Shown: positions 1-10,127, counted from the first letter of the stretch. The stretch is DNA of 64,000 nt from Symbiodinium natans (GCA_905221605.1 CAJNDS010000419.1:1-64000), one strand, 5' to 3'. The notes: generated from the sequence alone by a model not told the origin. Numbers and translations: made by a program.

Positions 1-633
1 CGCAAACGGTTCAAGGCTGGATTCCCGGCATAGACCACGGTGAAGCGCTCCCAAGCCCATCCGGAGGGAAGCGAGGCGGCTGGCATGATTGCGCTCAAGT
101 CCATGCCGAAGTTAGTGCCATCACCGTGCAGCCTCGCCGGTTCGTCCCCGAAGTCCAAAAACCAGGTGTGGTCTTGTTGAATGGGTTTTTAGGGGCTTAG
201 GTTTAGAGGTTTTGGGGGTGCAGAGTTTAGCCCTCCACCACTGGAAGAATGAGGGAATCAGCGGGGGATGCGCTACAGGAGACTCATGCCCCCTCAGTCC
301 TCACGAAGCGATTGTGGATCGTGTTGTGCAGGGCAATCTCCCCATTCCCAGCATCCACCACGGTGAAGCGCTCGTGGGTCCAGCCATCAGGGAGATCAAG
401 GCCTAAACCGATGAGTAACCTAGGAATAAAAAGGGTGCCCTTCTTGGTTTGAAGGGGGTTCTGAGGGAACTTGGACCCCAATAAAAAATAATAGGGGCCT
501 ACTCTGAGTCCTAGAGGCCCATAGGGTCTGAGGCCGCCATGTCAGTGAAGGTCATTTTCACATACTTGTTCCATAGACCGCTGTGCAGGGCGATGGTGGA
601 TCCCGGCTTCATGTCCGGTGGCGGCACCTCCGT
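1..633 (-). CDS. Fascin-like (beta-trefoil-type) repeat protein, three exons, 3' part cut by window edge
   Basis: Three minus-strand exons, about 511-633, 305-402 and 1-178. The middle one reads LPDGWTHERFTVVDAGNG then EIALHNTIHNRF; the last reads LPSGWAWERFTVVYAGN; the first carries STIALHSGLWNKYVKM. These are variants of one repeated unit (GWxxERFTVVxAGNGxIALHNxxxNRFV) that I recall as common in dinoflagellate proteins and similar to fascin-like actin-binding beta-trefoils; the function is inferred from the repeat only. The middle exon is 98 nt, begins right after TTTAG and ends before GTGAGG. The first exon's frame runs to a stop at 511, so its 3' edge is uncertain. Confidence 0.5.
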
Positions 634-670
634 CTATGCCAAGATATGATTCTGAGAAGCATCCAAATTC

Positions 671-778
671 TAGAATAAACCCTAAACCCTAAACCCGAAA
701 CCCGAAACCCGAAACCGGAAACCCGAAACCCTAAACCCAAATCCGGGAACCCTAAACCCTAAACCGTAAACCCTAAAC
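671..778 (-). repeat. Degenerate CCCTAAA tract inside an intron
   Basis: CCCTAAA units with CCCGAAA and CCGTAAA variants on the plus strand. On the minus strand it reads TTTAGGG and starts exactly at the donor of the exon at 779-866. Confidence 0.7.
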
Positions 779-866
779 AGCCCACTCCTTGGAGACGACA
801 GAGCCGACGTCCTTCTTCCCAAAGTCGCGAAGCGCGTCCAGGGCTTTGCGCTTGCTGCCCTCAGAC
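779..866 (-). CDS. Internal exon, basic/charged, unknown protein
   Basis: Open minus frame of 88 nt encoding SEGSKRKALDALRDFGKKDV and a short tail ending SKEWA. It sits between AG (CCAAG) and a donor that is itself the telomere-type repeat (GCT then GTTTAGGG). No family recognised. Confidence 0.55.
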
Positions 867-1034
867 CTTGGGGACCCAACTGAGCCCGAAAAGGGTTAAG
901 GGTTAAGGGTTAAGGGTTAAGGGTTAAGGGTTCCTGGACCCCAATAGGGATTACTAATATACCCAAAATAGGGAATCTTATACCCCAAACAGGGAAGTAG
1001 GTGTGATAGTGGCATAGGGTATGCGATCAACAAA

Positions 1035-1184
1035 TCAAGAGCTCCCTTGGTCTGCAAGGGACACAAACGGCAAAGCCGCAAGGACAATCTGGAACTGCTC
1101 GACGACATTCACCAGCCGGATCCTTTTCGTGGGGGTCCCAAACGGTCCGAACTCGATCTTTACGGCCAGGTCGAGATCGTTGTC
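1035..1184 (-). CDS. Terminal exon, unknown protein
   Basis: After the acceptor ACTAG a frame of 49 codons plus TGA reads DNDLDLAVKIEFGPFGTPTK, then RIRLVNVVEQFQIVLAALPF, ending ADQGSS. The composition is globular-protein-like. A plus-strand frame also overlaps (1047-1298) but lacks clear splice sites, so minus is preferred. Confidence 0.5.
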   Translation of the reverse strand, partial: DNDLDLAVKIEFGPFGTPTKRIRLVNVVEQFQIVLAALPFVSLADQGSS

Positions 1185-1624
1185 CTAGTCGGGCGCTTTT
1201 TTGGCAAGCTGTCAGAGTGCTTTCAGAGGATTCGGGTGGCTTCCCAAAGTCTGGGTGGCACCTTCATGCTTGGGGCTAGGGGGTACCCTAAACCCTAAAC
1301 CCTTGAAACCCTAAACCCTAAACCCCAACGCCTAGAGCTAGTATCGGAGATCCTACTTGCTCGCAAAAAAAGCAAGCCCTGGGCCAGGGCCTCCAAGAGC
1401 CCTTGGACCTCGAAGCTCACCATGCCAGGATTCCTCAGCTTCAGGAAGGGTCTTAGAGGGTGTTAAAGGGTTTATAGGGTTCATAGGGCTGACAGGGTTT
1501 GACAGGTTTGGGGGGTGTTTGAGGGTACAGGTTTTAGGGTTTAAAGTTCAGTGTTTATCCCCCCCCCCCCCCCCCCCCCGGGCAAAAGACCCTGCTGAAG
1601 CCAGATGTGACAAGAGTCTTAAAC

Positions 1625-1766
1625 CTGAAGAGCTGATAATAGTCGTCACCCGCTGTGGTGGCCTCACCCTGGAGGGCACTCATTCCCATACGCCTCAGCA
1701 CCTCCTCCCCTCTGAGCTCGGAAGTTTGGGTGATGCCGCTCTCTCCATACTCCTCGGGTGGAGTTT
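1625..1766 (-). CDS. Internal exon, unknown protein
   Basis: 142-nt exon between AAAG and a donor GTTTAAG. It encodes PPEEYGESGITQTSELRGEE, then VLRRMGMSALQGEATTAGDD, then YYQLF. All three edges (acceptor, donor, frame) agree. No family recognised. Confidence 0.55.
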
Positions 1767-1881
1767 CTTTTTTTGTTTCAGGGGGGGGGGGAGTGGGGGG
1801 GAGTGGTGGCTGTCAACGTTGCATCTCTGTCTGGGTGTTCAAAGGTTGCATAGGGCTATGTAGGGGAGAGGGATCTTTTAT

Positions 1882-2046
1882 TTAGGGCCCAGAGAACTTC
1901 ACATTTTCATCCCCAAGCTCAATGGACGCCAGGTAGAGGTCCGGCTCGGGGGTCCAGTCCATCGAGTCCATGTCTGCCCTTTGGCCACCTTGACCTTGAC
2001 TGCCCCCTTGGCTTCGGTTGGCATCCAGGAGCCTCTGCTTTCTGCA
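1882..2046 (-). CDS. Terminal exon, Gln/Gly-rich then acidic tail
   Basis: Starts after CTAG; encodes RKQRLLDANRSQGGSQGQGG, then QRADMDSMDWTPEPDLYLAS, ending ENVKFSGP and TAA. 165 nt. Function unknown. Confidence 0.5.
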   Translation of the reverse strand, partial: CRKQRLLDANRSQGGSQGQGGQRADMDSMDWTPEPDLYLASIELGDENVKFSGP

Positions 2047-2210
2047 CTAGCTTGGATAGTAATAATAATAAGAATAATGCTTATAATAACAATAATAATA
2101 ATGATAATAATAACAAGAGTAGTAATCGTAGTAACCCTATAATCCTAGACCCTGAGCCCTACAGTACATTGAACCTCCTCCGCTTGAAGAAAGATGCGCA
2201 ATGTTAGCAC

Positions 2211-2338
2211 CTGGGAGCGAGGTCGTCCTGGACATGGGCTCCAAGCCACGCCCGTTCTCCGCAGCATTGCGAGCGACCCCAAACTGGCCACGGTAAGTTT
2301 CGTGGGTGCCATGGATGTTGCCGTTCACGAAATCAGTA
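2211..2338 (-). CDS. Internal exon, unknown protein
   Basis: 128 nt between ACAG and donor CCAG/GTGCTAAC. Encodes TDFVNGNIHGTHETYRGQFG, then VARNAAENGRGLEPMSRTTS. Good splice consensus both sides. Confidence 0.55.
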
Positions 2339-2387
2339 CTGTCGCCTTAGTGACTTAGTGGCGCAGCAGAATTCAGGAGAGGGTGAC

Positions 2388-2611
2388 CTCCCATGCTCTG
2401 CCATGCTTCTCCATGCAATCATCAAGACCAAGAACCAGACGGGTCTCTGATTTCACAGCCGAGCTTCCAAAGCGCTGGGTCAAGCGAAGAGTGCGGCTGA
2501 AGAGCAACATGCCGCCCGAGCGGATCTGTGTCTTCAGGACGCTCAGGTCCACACCATCCGGCTGCTTGTCTGGCCAGCAAACCTGAGCTTCATGGTGCTC
2601 ACCAGCGAGCC
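2388..2611 (-). CDS. Internal exon, unknown globular protein
   Basis: 224 nt after TTTTCCAG, ending GAG/GTCACC. Encodes GEHHEAQVCWPDKQPDGVDL, SVLKTQIRSGGMLLFSRTLR and LTQRFGSSAVKSETRLVLGL. Neighbour of the exon at 2684-2824, about 70 bp upstream on the same strand, probably the same gene, although the phases I chose do not quite match. Confidence 0.55.
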
Positions 2612-2683
2612 CTGGAAAACCAAAACCCAACATCGGCCCGCCCTGGCTGATGCTAATTAGGTCCTTTGAAAGGGTCTGCAAAC

Positions 2684-2824
2684 CTAGAAGGCCTGTCCAT
2701 GAACTGGTCTGGCCGGCAAGCTTGAGAGTCCAGGGCCGCCAGGGGCGAGGGCATCAAGTCGAACTGTAGGCCGCCAACAAAGGCCAAGACCGGCTGCATG
2801 GACAAGGAGTATGTCACCTCAGCT
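2684..2824 (-). CDS. Internal exon, unknown globular protein
   Basis: 141 nt after AGCAG, ending TCTAG/GTTTGC. Encodes EVTYSLSMQPVLAFVGGLQF then DLMPSPLAALDSQACRPDQF. Hydrophobic pattern suggests a folded domain; not recognised. Confidence 0.5.
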
Positions 2825-3015
2825 CTGCTACTTCCGAAAGGCCTCTGCATTCGCCGGGCAGCTTGCTGCCGTCACAACCGTACCAAATCAGCTCCTGCAA
2901 CTCCACTCGATCATGGTTGCTACTACGAAGACGGCACCGGTGCAGACGTCCTGATTCTACATGCCCTAAACCCTAAACCCTAAACTCCCTAAGCCCTAAA
3001 CCCTAAACCCGAAAC

Positions 3016-3113
3016 CCATGGAGCCAGGCCAAGCTGCCGTGACACACTTCTCCAGAGGCATCTCCCAGCTGTAGAAGGTGTAGCCCTGCCACTTGTTCCA
3101 GTTGTCCTTCATC
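3016..3113 (-). CDS. Internal exon, Trp/aromatic-rich, unknown
   Basis: 98 nt after CTCAG; encodes MKDNWNKWQGYTFYSWEMPL then EKCVTAAWPGSM. The donor lies in the repeat: ATGG then GTTTCGGGTTTAGGG. A clear example of an exon running directly into telomere-like sequence. Confidence 0.6.
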
Positions 3114-3194
3114 CTGAGATGAATTGGCCAGTGGTTTAGGGTTTAGGGTTACGTAGGGATTTTGAGTGTTTAGGGTTTCGGGGAGAAAAGACAC

Positions 3195-3368
3195 GGTTTG
3201 ATAGGCAGCACTGTAGGTGCAGAACAGAACGTGGTCCTAATCCACTCGTTCCTGAAGGATCCCACCCAGACCCATGCGGAAGGCCCTCCTCTCTCAGCCA
3301 TGCGTCCACAGATTGCTGCAGGGGACAGCCCACGGCTCCAGCTTGATGAAATCTTCTTGTTTGTCGAC
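3195..3368 (-). CDS. One or two probable exons, unknown
   Basis: After CCCAG a frame reads VDKQEDFIKLEPWAVPCSNL and stops at TGA (3294). A second open stretch near 3195-3275 reads NEWIRTTFCSAPTVLPIK after TTCAG. They may be separate exons; frames do not connect directly. Confidence 0.35.
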
Positions 3369-3424
3369 CTGGGGATGTAGCAAGACGCGCTGCGTGAGCT
3401 GCATGCGGGTCGGGGGGGAAGGGG

Positions 3425-3722
3425 GGGGGGAGAAAGTGGGAAGGTGGGGAAGGTGGGAAAGGTGGGAAAGGTGGGGAAGGTGGGAAAGGTGGGAAAGGTG
3501 GGAAAGGAGGGGAAGGTGGGAAAGGTGGGACAGGTGGGAAAGTTGGGAACGTGGGACAGGTGGGAAGGTGGTGAAGGTGGGGAAGGTGGGGAAGGTGGGG
3601 AAGGTGGGAAGGTGGCAAAGGTGGGGAAGGTGGGGAAGGTGGGAAGGTGGGGAGGTGGGGAAGGTGGGAAGGTGGGAAGGTGGGGAAGGTGGGGAAGGTG
3701 GGGAAGGTGGGGAAGGTGGGGA
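3425..3722 (+). repeat. GGTGGGAAA / GGTGGGGAA minisatellite
   Basis: About 300 bp of 9-10 bp purine-rich units (GGTGGGAAA, GGTGGGGAA, GGAAGGT variants). All six frames stay open here because of composition; the long Pro/Phe/His and Gly/Lys/Val frames are artefacts. Confidence 0.85.
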
Positions 3723-4175
3723 CAGCAAACGCTGGGTGCGCATGCCAGCTGTAGCCTCAAAGTTTGCAACCGCCAAGCGCCCAGGGACAGTGAGGGCTCA
3801 GGGTACAGGATGCGATTTAGACTCTTGTTTTGGGCTGTATGTTCAAATAAACCATACCTGCGCGGTTACCTGGGGCCAGGGGAGGCAGTTTGTGTACCCC
3901 CCCCCCTGGTGCGTGAGTGTGAGCGTTGGGTCATAGGCTCGGGTTTAGGGTTTAGGGTTTTCAGTTAGGGTTTAGGGTGTCGTGAGTTTAGTGTTGCCTT
4001 TTTCTATCATTCATGCATTCTTTGCGTTTTTTCCAATGCTTTCTGGATTTGGGTTCAGGTTTAGTGTTTTGGGATGCACGACCGGCACGCAGGCGCTACA
4101 CAGCCAAGTAAAGCCAACAATATCTCTAGAACCTTAACACCGAAGCCCCCACACCCTAACCCTACTCCCCAACCC

Positions 4176-4310
4176 TTAAATTCGCAGAGCCGCCTGCCAG
4201 TCAGACATGGTGGCCTGGTTGTGACTCCCTGTCTTGTTCTTCGGAGCAAAGGCCAAGCAAGAGGTTGTGTCCACCTGACATAGGACGGCAGCAATGATCA
4301 ATATGGCCAT
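4176..4310 (-). CDS. Possible first exon with ER signal and plastid FAP motif
   Basis: From ATG at 4310 the frame reads MAILIIAAVLCQVDTTSCLA, then FAPKNKTGSHNQATMSDW. A hydrophobic leader followed by CLAFAP resembles the signal-plus-transit leaders of peridinin-plastid proteins, where an F-x-P motif follows the signal peptide. An AG (TTGCAG) lies 11 bp before the ATG and could be a trans-splice acceptor. The frame meets TAA at 4176, so the true donor is probably upstream of that (a GC donor after CAG is possible). Another open frame overlaps, so this is tentative. Confidence 0.35.
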   Translation of the reverse strand: MAILIIAAVLCQVDTTSCLAFAPKNKTGSHNQATMSDWQAALRI

Positions 4311-4662
4311 GTGCGACTACACTGCAATTAAACACGTTCGGGCTAAAGGCTTAGGGTTTTCAGGGCTTGGGGTTTATGGGAAGGTTCACATGTAGGATGC
4401 AGCACTGTAGCGCCCGGATAAATCCAAGATGTCTCTTATCCAGGAGCCAGGCCAACTTTCGCACGTTCTACCAACTAAGTACCTTATATACCCTCTATAC
4501 ATCGCGGATTCGGTAGGGACTCTAATTCCCGAACAAGAATCGTAAGAATCTAGAGTTGACTCTCGGCAGGTCTCAATTCAACCCGACCACCCCCCCCCCC
4601 CCGCCCCCTCGTCCCCAAATCCCGAACCCCTCATCTCCCTAAACTCTAAACCCTAAACCCAC

Positions 4663-4770
4663 CTCCTTGCCGTTGAACTGGGTGATGAGCTTCGTGCGGT
4701 AGTTTGCGTCGATGGCGCTGACCTTGAAGTTAATCACTTCCTTAGGACCATCGCCCCGCTTGCGCTCCGC
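4663..4770 (-). CDS. Internal exon, unknown protein
   Basis: 108 nt, exactly 36 codons, after CCTCAG and ending GAG/GTGGGTTTAGGG. Encodes AERKRGDGPKEVINFKVSAI then DANYRTKLITQFNGKE. The intron begins with telomere-type repeats. Confidence 0.6.
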
Positions 4771-4810
4771 CTGAGGAAGGGATGGAAAAAACAAACAGAG
4801 CGCTTTAAGG

Positions 4811-4860
4811 ACATATATATATATATATATGCTACCCCCCCCCAGCGACCTACCCTTTTT
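4811..4860 (+). repeat. Compound repeat: (AT)n, GCTACC, C-run, AGCGACCTACCCTTTTT
   Basis: (AT)9 followed by GCTACC, a C run and AGCGACCTACCC. The reverse complement of nearly the same order occurs at 6911-6980, and a shorter copy at 63380-63415, so this is a dispersed element rather than a chance microsatellite. Confidence 0.6.
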
Positions 4861-5029
4861 AGGCCTTTTTAGGCCTTTTTAACAAAAAATAACAAAGAAG
4901 GCCCAAACGTCGCGTAGTTAATCACCGGGTAATGAAGGACAGTTACTGGGACACCCACCTCACAGACCCCGATAAGCCAGCATTGGAAGAATCTACATTT
5001 TGAATCTGAAGCGGACAATGCTGTTTTTA

Positions 5030-6500
5030 GATGTTTAGATCAGTGTTTTTCTATGCAAATTGTGCGTTTCAAGGGCAATTAATGTTTTGTTGAGCAACTA
5101 ACTTATTTATACAGTTGTATTTGTACGAGGCAAAGTATTAATCAAATAGTGAAACATTTTTCTTGGTTCTATGCGAATTTAGCTACTAGAGTAATTATTA
5201 AGCAAAGAGCCCAACTTGACTCAAGTGAATACTATTTAAAGGAGCATACTCAACCAAGATACGAAATAAACACCATTCTCAACCAAAAAATGGCAAAGTG
5301 TGCGTTTAAAGTGCAAATACTGTATTTATACAATTGTGTTTGTACTAGGCAAAGTATGCTCTCTGAAAAGTCCACTGAAATACCTTATGTTTACATATTC
5401 ATGAATCGTTTTATTTTTGAAATAATCATTTTATGCGAATTTAGCTACTAGAGTGATTATTAAGTAAATAGTCCAATTTGACTCAAGTGAATACCATTTA
5501 AAGGACCATACTTAACCAAATTACGAAAGAAGCACCATATTCAACCAACATATGGCAAAGTGTGGTTTAAAGGGCAAATAGTGCTTTGTTGAGCAACTAA
5601 TGCATTGAAACAGTTGTGTTTATACCAGGCAAAGTATTATTGAAGTACTATCTGCAAAGTCAAATGAAACACCTTATGTTTACATATTCATGAAACAATT
5701 TTTTTGAAGTATTCATTCTATGCGAATTTAACTACTAGAGGAATTCTTAAGCAAATAGCCCAATTTGACTCAAGTGAATACTATTTAAAGGACCATACTT
5801 AACCAAATACGAAATAAACACTTGCGGAAATGGAAACGGTTCTACCTACATAACAATGAGACAAAGATTGCTGAAGTATTCACTAAAGACCACTTATATA
5901 CTATGTCTGAAAAGCACAATTTGCATGAGCAAGCTTAAAAATGCACAATAATGGAAATAGAAGCGTTTCTACTTACATAACGATGAAACAAAGATGTCTG
6001 AAGTATTCAATAAAGACCACATATATACTATGCCTGAAAAACGTAACTTGCACAATCAGGCTTAAAAAATGCACAAGAATCCTAGAAAAGTACTTAGTGA
6101 AGGCCATACACAAGCAAATTCACAAATACATAAAAACATCCAAAAGCGTAAGCTTTTCAGGAGAATCTCTGGTAAAGTTTGGATTATAGGGTTTTGGGGT
6201 ATTCCTGGACGAGTAGGAGTCACTTTTTAAGCAAACAACTCTGAGCAATAAATGCTTTTTCTCAAGACAAGTATTGCAAATGCTGCTTCTAGATAATTAA
6301 TCGCATTTACCAGGCAAATATTATCCATGCGAAATGAGCTACCAGAGCACCAAGTAATGGCTGAATAAGGTCTACCAACCAAAAGATGCACTAAACACTA
6401 GCGGCTCTACTTACATAATAACGAAACAAATAGTTCTGAAGCACTAGAAAGACCACTTGTATACTATTTCTGAAAAGCACAATTAGCATACGCACACTTA
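5030..6500. repeat. AT-rich island of diverged tandem repeats
   Basis: About 1.5 kb visibly richer in AT than its surroundings. The block beginning TATGCGAATTTAGCTACTAG occurs at about 5170, 5432 and 5719, with a decayed copy near 6326; spacing is 262 and 287 bp. Each unit also carries GACTCAAGTGAATAC and CAGGCAAAGTATTA. A second sub-repeat (TCTACTTACATAAYRAYGA ... CTGAAGTATTCA) recurs near 5845, 5970 and 6410. Short frames here (5149-5451, 5941-6189) look non-coding. It could be a satellite, a decayed transposon or inserted organellar DNA. Confidence 0.75.
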
Positions 6501-6534
6501 AAAATGCGTAGTTGTTGCCTCGTGACCGTGAAGG

Positions 6535-6815
6535 CGAACCAAAAAGCCAAAATACCAAAACCAAAAAACCAAAAACACCAAAACCAAAAAAAACAAAAAA
6601 AACAAAACCAAAAAAACAAAAAATACCAAAAAAACCAATTTTCCGGGACTCTCAGGAAATCCCTATGAGGCTTCTCCAAGAGTCCCGGAAAATTGGTTTT
6701 TTTGGTGTTTTTGGTTTTTTTGGTTTTGGTTTTTTGTTTTTTTTGGTTTTGTTTTTTTTTTGTTTTTTTGGTTTTGGTTTTTTGGTTTTTTTGGTTTTGG
6801 TATTTTTGGTTTTTC
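6535..6815. repeat. Foldback element with perfect 27-bp stem and A/C-rich arms
   Basis: 6626-6652 (ends TTTTCCGGGACTCT) is perfectly complementary to 6679-6705, with a 26-nt loop. Outside the stem the left arm is runs of A with CC and the right arm runs of T with GG, so the complementarity extends imperfectly for about 90-110 nt each side. Confidence 0.75.
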
Positions 6816-6910
6816 TACTGTCCCGTGTATGCGATTTTAATTGTATTTTAGTCTACGCCCTAGGAAATACGCTATATTGCACACCGAGTTTGCTTGCAGT
6901 GCAGCTGGGT

Positions 6911-6980
6911 GACTTGAGACAAGGCGAAAAAGGGTAGGTCACTGGGGGGGGGGGGGTACCATATATATATATATATATAG
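6911..6980 (-). repeat. Compound (AT)n/GGTACC/C-run repeat, reverse copy
   Basis: Minus-strand reading gives (TA)n, GGTACC, a C run, AGTGACCTACCCTTTTT, matching 4811-4860. Confidence 0.55.
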
Positions 6981-7039
6981 ATAGTTTTTAGGGAGGTAGT
7001 TTAGGGTGTACAGGGTTTATGGCATAGCCTACGTTTCGG

Positions 7040-7195
7040 GTTGACCGGTATTTCGTTTGGAGACGATGGAAGGTTGGAGCCTCCTCCTGCAGTGCAGAGC
7101 TCTCCGAGCGGTTCTCCTTGGGCTTCAGCGACGCCGGAGCGCGCTGCGTATGCGTTTGGATCATGAGGCTCCTCAGCTTCGCACAATGAGATGGG
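7040..7195 (-). CDS. Probable exon, frame ambiguous
   Basis: Two minus frames are open: one reads KLRSLMIQTHTQRAPASLKP then KENRSESSALQEEAPTFHRL, the other CEAEEPHDPNAYAARSGVAE. Either could be real; a GT occurs at the CGGTCAAC 3' edge. No family recognised. Confidence 0.3.
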
Positions 7196-7768
7196 GGTCT
7201 CCGAACATGCGGGTAGTAAGGACTATGCTACCTTGTATGGGGTCCCCGAACTATCTGGGAAAATGCATGGAAAATGCCCATATCGACAGATCTACCAAGG
7301 CCCCTAGACACATCCCGGAATCCCAGGCTCTTGCCCGAGTGGTGAAGCGTTGGTGGGGCGCCCGCAGCTGGGAACTCGGAGGTGACTGCCTGGCTCGAAA
7401 CTATGGTTTTAGGGTTTAGGGTTTAGGGTTTGACACTCCAGCCCCCCGGCAGGGATGATGGAAAGACACCAAGAGAAGTTGCCTCCAATTTCGACAGCCC
7501 TGCCTAGCGTCAAAGCGATAACTTGAACTGACTCCGAAGGCTACCATAAGGTGACCGCAAACCCTAAACCCCTAGAAGCCCCAAAGCCCCACAGATCCTA
7601 TAAACCCTGCAAACCGTAAAGCCTTTCAACTACCATCCGAAAGCCTTTGCCTTGAACCCTAAACCCGAACCGAACAAACCTCATAAACCCTAAACTCTCG
7701 ACCCAAGCTTCACAAGGCCTCCTGCACCAGCGACTGGCCATCCGCTAAAACCTCAGGGGAGGAAACGT

Positions 7769-9550
7769 TCAGGGCCTAAGCGTGAGGGCTAGTGCAAAGT
7801 CGTGGAAAGCCCTAATCTCACACACCAGCCCCCCCCCCTGAAATTTGCCAGCGACCGCCTGCTTCACCACTGCGGATGCAACCCTGGCGAAGACAAGAAT
7901 GAACTCCGTGAGAACGTCACTCAAACGATTCAAGAAGTTCAATGGGGGCACATTCTCAATGATCTTGTTGCCGAAGCATTTGAGAACTTCACCGGGTGAG
8001 CCAATGGTGGCGCAATTCACGAGCTCCTTTCCCATGGTGAAGAGCGCCTTGACCGAGGTGATGCCGAACTCTGCGACTGTCTTTATTGGTTCGGGCCAGC
8101 TGAGGTCAGTCGTTCCAAAGTTGAAGTCGAAGAGGTTGCACGTCTGCCCCATGAGCCGGACCCAGCACTTCTGCCGGCCCCAGTTCACGTTAAGGCCACT
8201 TGCATCGATCCTCATGGACGGCCAGCTGCTCTCATCGCAACCAGCATTCCAGTCCGTGAAGCCTCGGATCAGAATGTCAACAGCCATTTCCACAGAGTCG
8301 ATGACGGTCGTTGCAACGAATGAAACCTGGTCTGCGGCAGCCTCGTAGGCATCGCCTTTGCAGACATGTGCGTTCCGTTGGTCATTGCCGCTTTCCCCCA
8401 TGCAATGCTCTTTGTTTAGGCTCAAGTCTTAGGACGGTTTTCTGCCAACCACTACCCCAGCATGAGCAACGTAAACTTGACCGTCCCTTTCGCAGGATGA
8501 AACTACAGACCGCTCATGCTCACACGAAGTGACCATGCGAACATCAGGCAAAGCTCAGTGGAAAACATGTACAAGTACAGCCCCCCGATCCCCCGCCTAA
8601 AGCATCGCCCACCATGCCGGTGCCGTCCGTGATGGCTCCACCGACATCTTCAGCGACTGACACAAAGGGATCCACCCACTTGGAAGCGACCACATCGTCC
8701 AAAGCTGTGTCATTGGAATTTGCCTTCCTGGACTTGGCTTGTTTGGACTGCTTCTGCTGGCGCTGGATAAGTTGCTCCTTGACACCTTCAGGACCTGATT
8801 GCTGGGACGGCTTTGAAGCGGCTCTGTGCTTGGATGATGGCGTCACGAACTCACGATTGTCCCTCTGGTGGTTGTGCTTCTGCAAGACTCTCTTCAAGAC
8901 CTCGTGCGCGTGGGAGGCCTTGGCTTCTTCCTTGGCTTTCATCTCTGCAAGGCTTGCGTTCTTCTTCGCGCAGCCACACGCCTTCAGCTCATTGAGCTCG
9001 ACTTGCTGCAGCTCGACAATGGTTTCCTGAGCAGTTCGGGGCCACGGGCCCCTGTCTTCTACCTAACGCAGCCCAAGATTGCAGCTTATATGCGTAAAGT
9101 TCTGTTACTCTGTTACCCCGATGTTCTTAGCACTTCATTAAAACACGGCCCAGCAACGAGCTGCGCCAACTTGAGCATCATGAACTCAAGGTTCGCACCC
9201 AATTGCCCAAGGCCGTGCCGCCCTTGCGTGTCATTGGTCACGTTATCCAAATCCGGGAATTTGTTGGCCTCTGCGAAGTCGTGCTCCAAGTTCCGCACGA
9301 TGATGTTCTCCAAGCTGGCATTCGTGGAGTTTCCGTGGCTGCTGACGTTGGCCCCTTCCGTCATGTCAATGGGGATCTCCGTCTCCACGGTTGCGGTCTC
9401 CGCCTTCACCGCCAAGAGAGACGGCGCGACGGCTGCAGCGGCTGCAGTGGCTCCAGCTTCACAGCTCTCTACAGGAGCCTGAGCGAAGGCAAGAGCCACC
9501 ATTGAAAGGCCACATAGCCAAGCGGTTTTGGGGTAACCCACGATCATCAT
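7769..9550 (-). CDS. Secreted 507-residue protein of unknown family, three exons
   Basis: Exons 9134-9550 (139 codons from ATG), 8579-9026 and 7769-8427 (to TGA). Introns are 107 and 151 bp, both GT-AG, and the phases agree, giving about 507 residues. The N-terminus is a classical signal peptide (MMIVGYPKTAWLCGLSMVAL then AFAQAP), followed by an Ala/Val/Glu region with three N-glycosylation sequons (NVS, NST, NAS). Exon 2 is Lys/Gln/Glu-rich with coiled-coil character (ETIVELQQVELNELKACGC) and ends in a Gly-rich turn. Exon 3 is a compact, Cys- and Trp-containing region with several hydrophobic helices (e.g. VSFVATTVIDSVEMAVDILI). I do not recognise a family. Extracellular or vacuolar location is inferred from the leader. 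The first donor (GAA/GTGCTA) is weaker than the second, so that junction could shift by a few codons. Confidence 0.6.
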
Positions 9551-10127
9551 CGTGACCGCCAGGTTTAAAGTTGAAACAGTGTCCGGGTTTGAGCCGAGAC
9601 TGGGTCATGCTGATGCTCAACAACATGTACCTACATTTTGGCGGAAACCAGGTTCGTGAGAATTCCCGGAAGTTCATTCAAACTGTTCAAGTGCGACGCT
9701 CGTAGACGAAACACAGTAGGAGCGACATGGAAAATTAATGTATATGAATGATGCTCAGATATTCTTGCATTTCTATCCGTTTATGTACCGGAATTTCCCC
9801 CAATCCCAAACCCTGCCAATTATCCATCGAAACCATGAACACAAGGGGCGTGCAGAAATGCTCCCGCGGCGGCAAGCAAAGCAGACAAAGATCTAAACAT
9901 CTAATCGCGGACTTAGGAAGAGAGAAACAGAGAAAGAGAGAGGCATGAAGAGACAGTGGCAGAGAGGTCTAGAGTCCAAAAATGCAATTTTTGCAGAGAC
10001 ATACCGAGCAAAAGAAAGAGAAAGAAAGACTTAGCGAGACAATGAAAGAGAAAAGGAAAGCCGGATATACCACTTTGACGTAGAGAGATAATCAGAGAGA
10101 AACAGACTCCGAATATACCACTGTCAA

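Noticed and set aside
3136-3968. Long Pro/Phe/His-rich and Gly/Lys/Val-rich frames on both strands
   Set aside because: They are translations of the GGTGGGAAA minisatellite; every frame is open because the repeat has no stop.
6464-6937. Lys/Pro and Phe/Gly-rich frames
   Set aside because: They arise from the A/C and T/G arms of the hairpin element.
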